Shown here: positions 32,684 through 40,697 of the stretch, piece by piece
How the letters are laid out: each line of letters begins with the position of its first letter
Numbering within the stretch: the stretch's first letter is position 1
Notes under the pieces: model-generated
What the model saw: only the letters and a program-made list of their open reading frames with translations
Database searches by the model: none
What the model was told of the DNA's origin: nothing
NCBI GenBank assembly: GCA_018433945.1
Contig: JAHDQF010000028.1
Location: 1-52,143, forward strand
Source: Proteiniphilum sp.
GTDB taxonomy: Bacteria; Bacteroidota; Bacteroidia; Bacteroidales; Dysgonomonadaceae
DNA length: 52,143 bases
Direction of reading: 5' to 3'
Program-made: the position numbers and the translations under genes

Positions 32684-33667
32684 ATGGAGTTTTTGCATCC
32701 TGAATATCTATATCTGCTGCTGTTGTTGGTACCGCTGACGCTATGGTACATTGTGCGCCTCTCCAAGGCGCAGGCCTCTTTCAGGCTTGCCTCAACGGAT
32801 GCTTTCAACGGACTGAAGCCCGGCTTCAGGGTCTATATGCGACACTTTCCTTTCCTGCTGCGGCTGCTCTCCATTGCCCTGGTGATCATCGTGATTGCCC
32901 GCCCGCAGTCGGTGAGCAGCTGGGAAGAGTCAGAGACACAGGGTATTGATATTGTGCTGGCGCTCGATGTCTCCGGCTCCATGCTGGCACAGGATCTGCA
33001 ACCCGACCGGTTGCAGGCCGCCAAAAAGGTTGCCGCTGAGTTTATCACAGACCGGAGCAACGACAACATCGGACTGGTGATCTTTGCTGGGGAGAGCTTT
33101 ACGCAGTGCCCCCTTACCACCGACCACAAGGTATTGCTCAACCTGCTCAATGAGATCAATTTCGGCATGATAGACGACGGTACCGCCATCGGACTCGGGC
33201 TGGCTACCTCGGTGAACCGACTCAAGGAGAGCCAGTCACAGTCGAAAGTGGTGATCCTGCTCACCGATGGCACCAACAACAGCGGCCAGATAGCACCGCT
33301 TACTGCGGCCGACCTGGCACGATCTTACGGGATCAGGGTCTATACCGTGGGTGTTGGCACCAAGGGGATGGCACCCACACCGGTCAACACTCCTTTCGGC
33401 ATACGGATGCAGAACATGCCGGTGGATATCGATGAGGAGACACTCACCGAGATAGCGGCCATAACCGGGGGACAGTATTTCCGTGCACAGGATACGGAGG
33501 GACTGCGTCAGGTTTACAATGAGATTGATGAGATGGAGAAATACCTGATCAGCGTGCAGAACGTGACACGGCGACAGGAACTTTTCCTGCCCTTTGCACT
33601 CGCCGCTCTGGCGTTAATCCTGCTGGAGCTGCTGTTGAGACGTACCTGGTTGAGAAGCATTCCCTGA
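32684..33667 (+). CDS. batA: BatA, von Willebrand factor A membrane protein
   Basis: 327-aa inner-membrane protein. Two N-terminal helices (YLYLLLLLVPLTLWYIV and FPFLLRLLSIALVIIVIA) precede a vWA domain with metal-ion motif DVSGSM (residues 95-100), GLVIFAGESFTQCPLTTDHK, and DGTAIG supplying the conserved Thr. LTDGTNNSGQ gives the last metal ligand. A final helix (LFLPFALAALALILLELLL) anchors the C-terminus. Typical BatA length and topology. Located 12 nt after the preceding gene and 62 nt before batB. Confidence 0.93.
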   Translation: MEFLHPEYLYLLLLLVPLTLWYIVRLSKAQASFRLASTDAFNGLKPGFRVYMRHFPFLLRLLSIALVIIVIARPQSVSSWEESETQGIDIVLALDVSGSMLAQDLQPDRLQAAKKVAAEFITDRSNDNIGLVIFAGESFTQCPLTTDHKVLLNLLNEINFGMIDDGTAIGLGLATSVNRLKESQSQSKVVILLTDGTNNSGQIAPLTAADLARSYGIRVYTVGVGTKGMAPTPVNTPFGIRMQNMPVDIDEETLTEIAAITGGQYFRAQDTEGLRQVYNEIDEMEKYLISVQNVTRRQELFLPFALAALALILLELLLRRTWLRSIP

Positions 33668-33729
33668 CCAGTGAAGCACTGAATGTGGGTACTGATGTAT
33701 AAAAATGAACAAAGAGAATTAAAGATAAA

Positions 33730-34752
33730 ATGTTTAGATTCGGAAATCCGGAATATCTCTGGCTGTTTGCGGCTATGCCCCTCTTGCTGGCCCTTTACCT
33801 CTATCTGAACATCAGAAAGCGGAAAGATGTGGAGCAGATGGGGAGCCTCAGCACGCTCAGGATGATGATGCCGGAGCTCTCGCTGAAGCGCTCCTACCTG
33901 AAGTTCTGGCTGATTTTCGCCGCCCTCTGCACCGGCATCTTCCTGGTTGCCCGTCCGCAGTTTGGCACCAAGGTGGAGACGGTTGAGAAAGAGGGCATTG
34001 AGCTGGTGATTGCCATCGATGTCTCCAACTCGATGCTTGCCAGAGATCTCTATCCCGACCGGTTGAGTCTTGCCCGCCAGATCCTCTCCCGTCTCATCGA
34101 TGTGCGCAGGGACGACAAGGTTGCACTGATTGTCTTTGCCGGAGAGGCATATGTACAGATGCCGCTTACCTCCGACACACAATCGGCCAAGATATTCCTC
34201 AACAGCATTGATCCTTCGCTGGTGCCGGTGCAGGGTACTGCTATTGCTGACGCTATCGGTCTGGGTATGAGTTGTTTTTCTGCTGACAAGGAGGTGGGCA
34301 AAGCGATGGTGATCATCACCGACGGAGAGGATCATGAGGGCAACGCCAGTGAGGTGGCAGCCGAAGCAGCCAAGGCGGGTGTGATGATCAACGTGCTGGG
34401 GGTAGGCTCCATGGATGGTGCTCCTGTGCCGGGTGATGGCACCGGTAGCAACTACATGACCGACAGCGAGGGCAATGTGGTGGTGTCGCGCCTGAACGAG
34501 GAGATGGCAATGGAGATCGCCCGCAACGGTGGAGGGCTATATGTGCGTGCCGACAACTCCAACACGGCTATTCGTGCGCTGGAAGCACAGCTGGATGAAC
34601 TTGAGACGACGCGTACCGCCTCGCTCACCTATTCCGAGTATGATGAGCAGTTTCCGCTGCTGGGTTGGTTTCTTTTGGTGATTCTCATCGTGGAGCTGCT
34701 CATCTATGACAAGAAAAACAGGTTATTCAGAAACGTGAGGTTATTCAGATGA
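33730..34752 (+). CDS. batB: BatB, von Willebrand factor A membrane protein
   Basis: 340-aa paralogue of BatA with the same layout: N-terminal helices (YLWLFAAMPLLLALYLYLNI and FWLIFAALCTGIFLVA), a vWA domain with DVSNSM (residues 97-102), LIVFAGEAYVQMPLTSDTQS and GTAIADAIGLG, then a C-terminal helix (LLGWFLLVILIVELLIYD). The metal-binding residues are complete. It overlaps batC by 4 nt (ATGA), so the two are translationally coupled. BatA and BatB are thought to form a periplasm-facing complex with the TPR proteins BatC and BatE. Confidence 0.93.
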   Translation: MFRFGNPEYLWLFAAMPLLLALYLYLNIRKRKDVEQMGSLSTLRMMMPELSLKRSYLKFWLIFAALCTGIFLVARPQFGTKVETVEKEGIELVIAIDVSNSMLARDLYPDRLSLARQILSRLIDVRRDDKVALIVFAGEAYVQMPLTSDTQSAKIFLNSIDPSLVPVQGTAIADAIGLGMSCFSADKEVGKAMVIITDGEDHEGNASEVAAEAAKAGVMINVLGVGSMDGAPVPGDGTGSNYMTDSEGNVVVSRLNEEMAMEIARNGGGLYVRADNSNTAIRALEAQLDELETTRTASLTYSEYDEQFPLLGWFLLVILIVELLIYDKKNRLFRNVRLFR

Positions 34753-35471
34753 AACGAACAGCAATCTTACATACTCTTTTATTCCTGATAACGGTATCCA
34801 TACCGCTCTCTTCAATGGCACAGAAAGAGGTCAGAAAGAACATCCGGAAAGGGAACAAGGTATATCAGGAGCAGAAATACTCCGAGGCAGCCGGTTACTT
34901 CGGTAAAGCGGTGGAGGAGAATCCCGAATCGAAGGAGGCCGCATTCAATCTGGGGAACACCTATTACCGGCAGAAAGAGTGGGACAAAGCAACCGGGCAA
35001 TACCAGCAATTTGTGACACTGGAACAGGAGAATCCGGAGGAGGCCGCCGCCGGCTGGCATAACATTGGCAATGCTCTTCTGCAGAAAAAAGATCTGCAGC
35101 AAGCAATGGAGGCTTACAAGATGTCACTGCGGCTCAACCCGAATGATGATGAGACCCGCTACAACCTGGCAGTGGTACAGAAGATGATCCAGGATCAGCA
35201 GGATCAACAACAGGATCAGAATAAGGATGAACAGGAGCAGCAACAGGAGCAGCAACAGGAGCAACAGTCGCAAAACCAGCAGCAGGATCAACAGGATAAA
35301 CGGGCCGAACAGCCAGACCAGCCGGAGCAGATGTCGCGCGACAATGCCCGTCAGTTGTTGCAAGCCATTGAGCAGGATGAACAGCAAACGCAGAAGAAAG
35401 TACAGCAGATCAAGGCACAGGAGCGAGAGCAGAAAGCGGAAGATAACAGACGAAATAACAGAAACTGGTAG
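34749..35471 (+). CDS. batC: BatC, tetratricopeptide repeat protein
   Basis: 240-aa exported TPR protein. The signal peptide (MKRTAILHTLLFLITVSIPL, then SSMAQ) precedes about three TPR units: QEQKYSEAAGYFGKAVEENP, AAFNLGNTYYRQKEWDKATG and WHNIGNALLQKKDLQQAMEA. From about residue 150 the sequence is almost entirely Gln, Asp and Glu, encoded by CAG/CAA/GAG-rich repeats, then a charged helix. Such low-complexity tails are usual in BatC but vary in length. It overlaps batB and is followed by batD after 13 nt. Confidence 0.92.
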   Translation: MKRTAILHTLLFLITVSIPLSSMAQKEVRKNIRKGNKVYQEQKYSEAAGYFGKAVEENPESKEAAFNLGNTYYRQKEWDKATGQYQQFVTLEQENPEEAAAGWHNIGNALLQKKDLQQAMEAYKMSLRLNPNDDETRYNLAVVQKMIQDQQDQQQDQNKDEQEQQQEQQQEQQSQNQQQDQQDKRAEQPDQPEQMSRDNARQLLQAIEQDEQQTQKKVQQIKAQEREQKAEDNRRNNRNW

Positions 35472-35484
35472 CGTTCTAAAACAG

Positions 35485-37335
35485 ATGAAACAGAAGATCC
35501 ACATACACCCTCTCCTTTTACTGATTTGGGTAATGCTTGTTGCTCACAGCCCATGGCTCCCGGCACAGATCACCTTTAAAGCCACTGCTCCCGCAACAGT
35601 GGTTGAGGGAGAGCAGTTTCGCCTCAGCTATCACCTCAACAAGGAGGGGCGTGATCTGCGACTGCCCGAACTGACTGGCTTCGACCTGCTCTTTGGCCCC
35701 AGCACCTCCACCAGTTACAGCCAGCGCACCATCAACGGCAAAACCACCTCAGAGATGTCAGTCACCTACACCTACATCCTGATGGCAAATAAAGCGGGCA
35801 GCTATACCATTCCACCTGCATCCATCACCGTTGACGGGAGCAATTACCAGTCCAACAGCCTCCAGATCAAAGTACTGCCTCCCGATGAGAACAGTGGGGG
35901 TGCATCTGATGGCGGGGAGAACCGGCAGCAGAGTGCTCCATCTCCGGATGGCGCTACTGCAACGGTTTCGGCCAACGATGCCTTTATCCGTGCGATCGTT
36001 TCTAAAAACAATGTATACGAACAGGAGGGCTTCACCGTTACTTTCCGTCTCTATACTACGCTCAACGTGGTCAACTTCGGCAAGATACAGTTTCCTGAGT
36101 TTGAGGGTTTCATGGTGGAGGAGATTGATCTTCCGGCAAATAAGCAGCTGCAAATGGAGCGCTACAACGGCAGGAATTACTATACTGCTGATCTACGCAA
36201 GACGCTGCTTTTCCCTCAGCGTCCCGGCAGGATCACCATCCCCTCCGGTACCCTGGAGATGGTCTTCTCTGTACCCTCCGGCAAAAAAATATCTTCTTTC
36301 TTTGGCCCGCAGGAGCTGATGGTGGATGTGAAGAAAGCATTAAAAACGAACCCCCTTGATATCGAGGTGAAGCCACTGCCGGAGGGGAAACCTGCCAGCT
36401 ATGCCAATGCGGTGGGGACCTTCACCATGAAGTCTCACCTCAGTAATACAGCCTCGAAGGCGAATGAGGCGATTACCTTGCAACTGGAGATATCGGGTAC
36501 CGGTAACCTGAAGTTGATCCGCAATCCGTTGGTTGTTTTCCCTGATAACTTCGAACAATATGACCCCACCGTGGACAACATCTTCAACGTTACCACGAAT
36601 GGGCTCTCCGGCATGCGTCGCATAGAGTACATGGTGATCCCCCGCTATGAAGGCAATTACACCATCCCTCCCGTGGAGTTCACCTATTTCGATCCAGCCA
36701 GCGCCACCTACAAGACGCTGACCACCCCTGAATACCGGTTGAACATCGCGAAAGGAGACGCCGGGAATGTTCCCTCCTCCTCATTTGTGACCCGTCAGGA
36801 TGTGAAAGTGGAGCAGGATATTCGTTTCCTGATCACCGGAGAACCTCATTTTCAGTCGCGTGACAGATTCTTCGTGGGCTCATTGGGCTACTGGCTCTGG
36901 ATCATCATTCCTCTGCTTCTGCTGATCGTTTTCTACCTGATCTACCAGAAGCAGGTTCGTGAGAATGCCAACGTGGCGCTGATGCGCAACCGGAAAGCCA
37001 ACAAGATTGCCCTCAAGCGACTTAAGCAGGCAGAACATTATCTCAGGGAACAAAAAAGTGAGAACTTCTATGAGGAGGTGCTGCGTGCCCTCTGGGGTTA
37101 TTTTAGTGACAAGCTATCGATACCGGTGGCACGACTCTCACGTGACAATGTGGAGTCGGAGCTCAAGAGTTATGGCATTGATGAGGAGCTGACAAGCCGC
37201 TTCATGCAGATCCTTGACAGTTGTGAGTTTGCACGCTATGCACCCACCGGGGGGGATGCTGCCATGGACAGGCTTTATCAGGATACACTGGATGCAATTG
37301 GAGAGATGGAAAACAGATTAAAGAAATCAAAATGA
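35485..37335 (+). CDS. batD: BatD, large exported/membrane protein of the Bat operon
   Basis: 616-aa protein with a signal peptide (HPLLLLIWVMLVAHSPWLPAQ) and several Ig-like beta domains: ITFKATAPATVVEGEQFRLS, YILMANKAGSYTIPPASITV and MVIPRYEGNYTIPPVEFTYF. A membrane helix (YWLWIIIPLLLLIVFYLIYQ, about residue 475) and a cytoplasmic helical domain follow. Open frame extends upstream inside batC, but ATG 35485, 13 nt after the batC stop, gives the signal peptide. It overlaps batE by 4 nt. Exact role unknown; genetics in B. fragilis and Francisella-type homologues link the operon to oxidative or envelope stress. Confidence 0.93.
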   Translation: MKQKIHIHPLLLLIWVMLVAHSPWLPAQITFKATAPATVVEGEQFRLSYHLNKEGRDLRLPELTGFDLLFGPSTSTSYSQRTINGKTTSEMSVTYTYILMANKAGSYTIPPASITVDGSNYQSNSLQIKVLPPDENSGGASDGGENRQQSAPSPDGATATVSANDAFIRAIVSKNNVYEQEGFTVTFRLYTTLNVVNFGKIQFPEFEGFMVEEIDLPANKQLQMERYNGRNYYTADLRKTLLFPQRPGRITIPSGTLEMVFSVPSGKKISSFFGPQELMVDVKKALKTNPLDIEVKPLPEGKPASYANAVGTFTMKSHLSNTASKANEAITLQLEISGTGNLKLIRNPLVVFPDNFEQYDPTVDNIFNVTTNGLSGMRRIEYMVIPRYEGNYTIPPVEFTYFDPASATYKTLTTPEYRLNIAKGDAGNVPSSSFVTRQDVKVEQDIRFLITGEPHFQSRDRFFVGSLGYWLWIIIPLLLLIVFYLIYQKQVRENANVALMRNRKANKIALKRLKQAEHYLREQKSENFYEEVLRALWGYFSDKLSIPVARLSRDNVESELKSYGIDEELTSRFMQILDSCEFARYAPTGGDAAMDRLYQDTLDAIGEMENRLKKSK

Positions 37336-38177
37336 TGCGGATGAACCGATTACATTTGATCGCTTTCAGCCTCTTGTTGATGAACCTGACAGTCACAGGG
37401 ATCACGGCTCAGGAGAATCAGGATGCTACAGCGCTACAGGCTGATACGATTCCGGCAGCTTCCACTGAAACGCCACTCCCGGCTGTTGAGGCTGCAGCAG
37501 AGGCCTACAGAACAGGCAATTTCAGGAAAAGCATCGAACTGTATGAGTCGGTGGTGGCAGAAGCGTTGGCAGAAAACCGCGAGTCGGCAGAAGTTTATTA
37601 CAACCTGGGGAATGCCTATTTTCGTGATAACCAGCTGGGGAAAGCGATCCTGAACTATGAAAGGGCTTATTTGCTTGATCCCGGCAACAGTGACATCCGG
37701 CACAACCTGCGTTTTGCACAAAACAGGACAGAAGATCGCATTGAACCAGCTGCTGTTTTTTTCCTGCAAAACTGGTTTAAGGGGGTGAGAGACCTCAATA
37801 GCTCCAATCGTTGGGCGGTGATCAGCATCATCTTCTTCCTGCTGTTTCTCATCTGTGTAGCTGCTTTTCTGTTTCTGCGTATGCCATGGGTGCGGAAAAC
37901 AGCCTTTTACAGCGGGATCATCTTTCTCTTGATCATGATCGCTGCCACTACTTTCGCTTTCAGCCAGAAAAAAGAACGGATCCGGCGCGACGGCGCCATC
38001 GTGATGGTGGGAGCCGCCCCGGTGAACGCTTCTCCCGACGAAAACGGCAACCGGCTGTTTGAACTGCATGAAGGGACAAAGGTGAAAATCAGGAACAGCG
38101 ACGGCAACTGGTACGAGATAGAGATAGCCAATGGCAGTGTAGGCTGGACGGCAAAAAAGAATGTGGAACGGATTTAA
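37332..38177 (+). CDS. batE: BatE, TPR and SH3-like membrane protein
   Basis: 281-aa protein: signal peptide (LHLIAFSLLLMNLTVTGITA), TPR units (AAAEAYRTGNFRKSIELYES, VYYNLGNAYFRDNQLGKAIL and ERAYLLDPGNSDIRHNLRFA), two membrane helices (WAVISIIFFLLFLICVAAFL and FYSGIIFLLIMIAATTFAF) and a C-terminal bacterial SH3-like domain (GAAPVNASPDENGNRLFELH, then GTKVKIRNSDGNWYEIEI). Last recognisable member of the Bat operon. It overlaps batD by 4 nt. No clear terminator follows, so the PAP2 gene may be cotranscribed. Confidence 0.93.
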   Translation: MMRMNRLHLIAFSLLLMNLTVTGITAQENQDATALQADTIPAASTETPLPAVEAAAEAYRTGNFRKSIELYESVVAEALAENRESAEVYYNLGNAYFRDNQLGKAILNYERAYLLDPGNSDIRHNLRFAQNRTEDRIEPAAVFFLQNWFKGVRDLNSSNRWAVISIIFFLLFLICVAAFLFLRMPWVRKTAFYSGIIFLLIMIAATTFAFSQKKERIRRDGAIVMVGAAPVNASPDENGNRLFELHEGTKVKIRNSDGNWYEIEIANGSVGWTAKKNVERI

Positions 38178-38243
38178 CTTAACACCCAGGGTTTGGCAGC
38201 AGCTCTGTTTGGTTGCTGCATCGCCCGGCACAATGATGAATAG

Positions 38244-38327
38244 ATGAAAGAGGCGATTGAGAGGCTGCTACCCCTTGAACGGGATCTTTTTTCTGTTGAA
38301 TGGCAGCGATTCACCCTGGTTGGATGA
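38244..38327 (+). other. 5' portion of the PAP2 gene in a different frame (apparent frameshift)
   Basis: ATG 38244 opens MKEAIERLLPLERDLF and then runs past a T6 tract (38287-38292) to a stop at 38325. The peptide fits the usual N-terminus of Bacteroidota PAP2 proteins (a LIxLDxxLFxxING-like start), while the matching continuation FLLNGSDSPWLDDWMW lies in the frame starting at 38257. Loss of two Ts, or one extra T, would separate the halves. This may be a true mutation, slippage-based switching or a sequence error. Confidence 0.55.
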
Positions 38328-38940
38328 CTGGATGTGGACGGTGAGTGGCCGTTTTGTGTGGATCCCTCTTTTTCTGGCAATGCTTTTTCTCTTTTTTTAT
38401 CGTACTCCAGCGAAACAGGCATTGCTGGTCACCCTCTTCTTTATCCTGGTGTTCGTACTGAGCGACCAGCTCTCCTCAGGCTTCTGCAAGCCTTTCTTCG
38501 AACGGTTCCGTCCTACGCACCAACCTGACTTCAAGGAGCTGGTGGATATTGTGAACGGTTATCGTGGCGGCAGATACGGATTCATCTCCGGTCATGCTAC
38601 CAACAGCTTCGGATTGGCTATCTTCCTCTCGCTGCTGTTCCGTCATCGTGGGGTCACTCTTTCGTCCCTCGGCTGGGATACACTTAACAGCTACACCCGC
38701 ATTTACCTGGGGGTACACTTTATCTCTGACATCGTGGCAGGTATGATTGCCGGGTCGTTGCTGGCCTTTTTGCTCTACCAGCTGATGATGCTTCTCATGA
38801 ATCGTCTGCCGGCAACACGAGCTGTTTCAGCCGGCCCACTTTATGACCGCAATCAGGGCAAATGGCTGATCCTGTTGATCATTGGTTACCTGTTCCTGCT
38901 CACCCTGTTTAGCCCCCTGTTGGCCTCCCTGCCACACTGA
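38257..38940 (+). CDS. PAP2 family phosphatase, probably frameshifted at its 5' end
   Basis: Up to 227 aa in the main frame: an integral membrane phosphatase of the PAP2 family, acting on lipid phosphates such as undecaprenyl pyrophosphate, phosphatidylglycerophosphate or lipid A. Motifs are complete: KPFFERFRP, FISGHATN (the His of PSGH) and YTRIYLGVHFISDIVAG. Five to six helices are visible. In this frame the only upstream start is TTG 38257, giving the poor sequence MRGCYPLNGIFFLLNG, whereas ATG 38244 in another frame gives the expected N-terminus. The protein may therefore be expressed only after a frame change. A homologue alignment would settle the true N-terminus. Confidence 0.85.
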   Translation: MRGCYPLNGIFFLLNGSDSPWLDDWMWTVSGRFVWIPLFLAMLFLFFYRTPAKQALLVTLFFILVFVLSDQLSSGFCKPFFERFRPTHQPDFKELVDIVNGYRGGRYGFISGHATNSFGLAIFLSLLFRHRGVTLSSLGWDTLNSYTRIYLGVHFISDIVAGMIAGSLLAFLLYQLMMLLMNRLPATRAVSAGPLYDRNQGKWLILLIIGYLFLLTLFSPLLASLPH

Positions 38941-38992
38941 GCTCATGATCGTAACCGTTTCGTCATCTTTTCACAAAGATTTTGTGGAAAAA

Positions 38993-39023
38993 GTTTGGAA
39001 TATCTGTTTTTTTCCGTAAGTTT
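38993..39023 (+). promoter_or_regulatory. possible promoter of the small HTH-like gene
   Basis: TTTG, a 19-nt spacer and TAAGTTTA form a near match to the -33/-7 consensus (final G replaced by A), about 50 nt before the ATG at 39073. Confidence 0.35.
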
Positions 39024-39072
39024 AAGGCTTCAAATCAATCTAAAACGGATTTTCAACTAAAAATAAAAAGCC

Positions 39073-39366
39073 ATGGCAAGAACAATTACCTTTAACGAGC
39101 TAAGAGAACTGAAAGACAAACTCCCTGATGGCAGTATCCACCAAATAGCCGCAGAGCTGAAGATGAAACCCGAGACCGTGCGCAACTATTTTGGCGGATA
39201 CAATTACAAAGAAGGCAAGAGCGTGGGGATACATATTGAGCCGGGACCGAATGGTGGTATTGTCGTACTGGATGATACCACTATTTTTGACAAGGCTCTT
39301 CATATTCTGGGGCTGGAAGATTACCCCGAACCGGATCACCAACCCAAAGTAACAGAAGAGGAGTAG
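39073..39366 (+). CDS. small conserved HTH-like protein
   Basis: 97-aa protein. Residues about 5-45 (ITFNELRELKDKLPDGSIHQ, then IAAELKMKPETVRNYFGGYN) look like a helix-turn-helix, with an IAAELxMxxETVRNYF segment typical of DNA recognition. The second half (GIHIEPGPNGGIVVLDDTTI) is a short beta hairpin with an acidic end. Homologues appear common in Bacteroidota as uncharacterised DNA-binding proteins (from memory). It has a possible promoter of its own and a hairpin terminator, so it is expressed alone. Targets unknown. Confidence 0.75.
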   Translation: MARTITFNELRELKDKLPDGSIHQIAAELKMKPETVRNYFGGYNYKEGKSVGIHIEPGPNGGIVVLDDTTIFDKALHILGLEDYPEPDHQPKVTEEE

Positions 39367-39375
39367 AGACAAGAG

Positions 39376-39422
39376 AAAACCCAATGACCGTTTGATTGAA
39401 AAACAGGTGATTGGTTTTTTTT
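39376..39422 (+). terminator. terminator after the HTH-like gene
   Basis: AAAACCCAATGACC (39376-39389) pairs imperfectly with GGTGATTGGTTTT (from 39406), with one bulged C and one G-G mismatch, and leads into eight Ts ending at 39422. Confidence 0.7.
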
Positions 39423-39480
39423 GATGGATTTCACCAGACACCGGTGGCTGTGGGCTGCAGGTGTCTTAAAGGGAAGCAGT

Positions 39481-40617
39481 ATGGAAAAAGATAACAAACA
39501 TCACGAAGAGAAAATGGTCACGGTGGCCATTCATTCCTATGAGAAAGCACATATCCTGAAGACCATTCTGGAATCGGAAGGGATACCGGCTGTGATCCAT
39601 GGCATCAGGATGATCGAGCCGGTGATACCGGGGAATGTGCGGGTAAGAATCAATGAGCGTGATCTGCCGCGTGCCCTGAAAATCATTGAAGAGCTCGATT
39701 TCACTGAACAGGGTACAAAAGAGGTGAACAGGGAGAACAAAAAGGAGATTCTTGTGCCTGTCGATTTCTCTGATTATTCCCTCACCGCTTGTGCATTTGC
39801 GTTTCAACTGGCTCGTGACCTCGATTGTAAGGTGAAGCTGATGCACGTATTCTTTACTCCCTTTTATCCCGCATCGGTGCCCTTTGGCGACTCATTCACT
39901 ATACAGCCGGCCGACAGAAGCATCTATCAGGATGTGAAGAGTAAGACCGAGAAGGAGATGTCGCAACTGGTCTCAAAGATCAGGGAACAGATATCCAAGG
40001 GCATCCTGCCCGATGTTCCGTTTCAGACATTACTGGTAGAGGGACTTCCGGAGGAGGAGATCATCGCCTATTCAAAGAAGATCAGACCCACGGCCATCGT
40101 CATGGGTACCAGGGGGCGCAACGCCAAGGAACTGGATCTGATTGGCAGCGTTACCGCTGAGGTGATGGATGGATGCCGCACGCCGGTGTTTGCCATCCCC
40201 GAAGGCACTCATGTGCATGGCGTGGCAGAGATGAAGCGCATCGTCTTCCTCACCAACTTCCAGGAGCGTGAGTTCCAGGCATTCGACATCATGATGCAGT
40301 TCCTGAAGCCCTACCAGGTAAAAGTTTATTTGGCACACATCGCCAAAAAGGAGGATGTCTGGAACGAGATTAAACTCTCCGGCATCCAGAAAAAATTTGC
40401 GGAACTATACCCGCACCTGGAGACAGCGTACCGGTTGATTGATCAGAGCCTTGGACTGGAGGAGTCACTGGAGAAGTTCGTGAAAGAACATCAGATCGAC
40501 ATGATTGCCCTCTCCAGCTCCCGCAGAAATATCTTCGCCCGGATGTTCAACCCCGGCATTGCCCGCCGCATGTTGTTCCATTCCGATACACCGCTGCTGG
40601 TGATCAAGGGGATGTAA
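39481..40617 (+). CDS. DUF2007 - tandem universal stress protein fusion
   Basis: 378-aa cytoplasmic protein. Residues about 10-75 form a DUF2007 domain (VTVAIHSYEKAHILKTILES, then VRVRINERDLPRALKIIEEL). The first Usp domain (EILVPVDFSDYSLTACAFAF) carries the full ATP-binding pattern GTRGRNAKELDLIGS (G-x2-G-x9-G-S). The second Usp domain (about 245-378) ends in ALSSSRRNIFARMFNPGIAR, without that pattern, so it probably does not bind ATP. Start chosen at ATG 39481 because the open frame upstream (TTG 39421, ATG 39424) overlaps the preceding terminator. A stress-response role is likely but unproven. Confidence 0.88.
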   Translation: MEKDNKHHEEKMVTVAIHSYEKAHILKTILESEGIPAVIHGIRMIEPVIPGNVRVRINERDLPRALKIIEELDFTEQGTKEVNRENKKEILVPVDFSDYSLTACAFAFQLARDLDCKVKLMHVFFTPFYPASVPFGDSFTIQPADRSIYQDVKSKTEKEMSQLVSKIREQISKGILPDVPFQTLLVEGLPEEEIIAYSKKIRPTAIVMGTRGRNAKELDLIGSVTAEVMDGCRTPVFAIPEGTHVHGVAEMKRIVFLTNFQEREFQAFDIMMQFLKPYQVKVYLAHIAKKEDVWNEIKLSGIQKKFAELYPHLETAYRLIDQSLGLEESLEKFVKEHQIDMIALSSSRRNIFARMFNPGIARRMLFHSDTPLLVIKGM

Positions 40618-40640
40618 ACAACACCCTTGTGCATATCGGA

Positions 40641-40676
40641 AAAAAAAGGCCTCTTTTGTCAGAGGCCCTTTTTTTC
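40641..40676. terminator. bidirectional terminator
   Basis: GGCCTCT (40648-40654) and AGAGGCC (40661-40667) form a 7-bp stem flanked by an A-run and a T-run, between the convergent Usp fusion and ompH genes. Confidence 0.85.
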
Positions 40677-40697
40677 TTAGGGGTGCGGGATCACTGT

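Noticed and set aside
35227-35484. N-terminal extension of BatD
   Set aside because: It is the frame-shifted reading of the BatC Gln-rich tract (Ser/Arg/Asn runs); the signal peptide begins at 35485.
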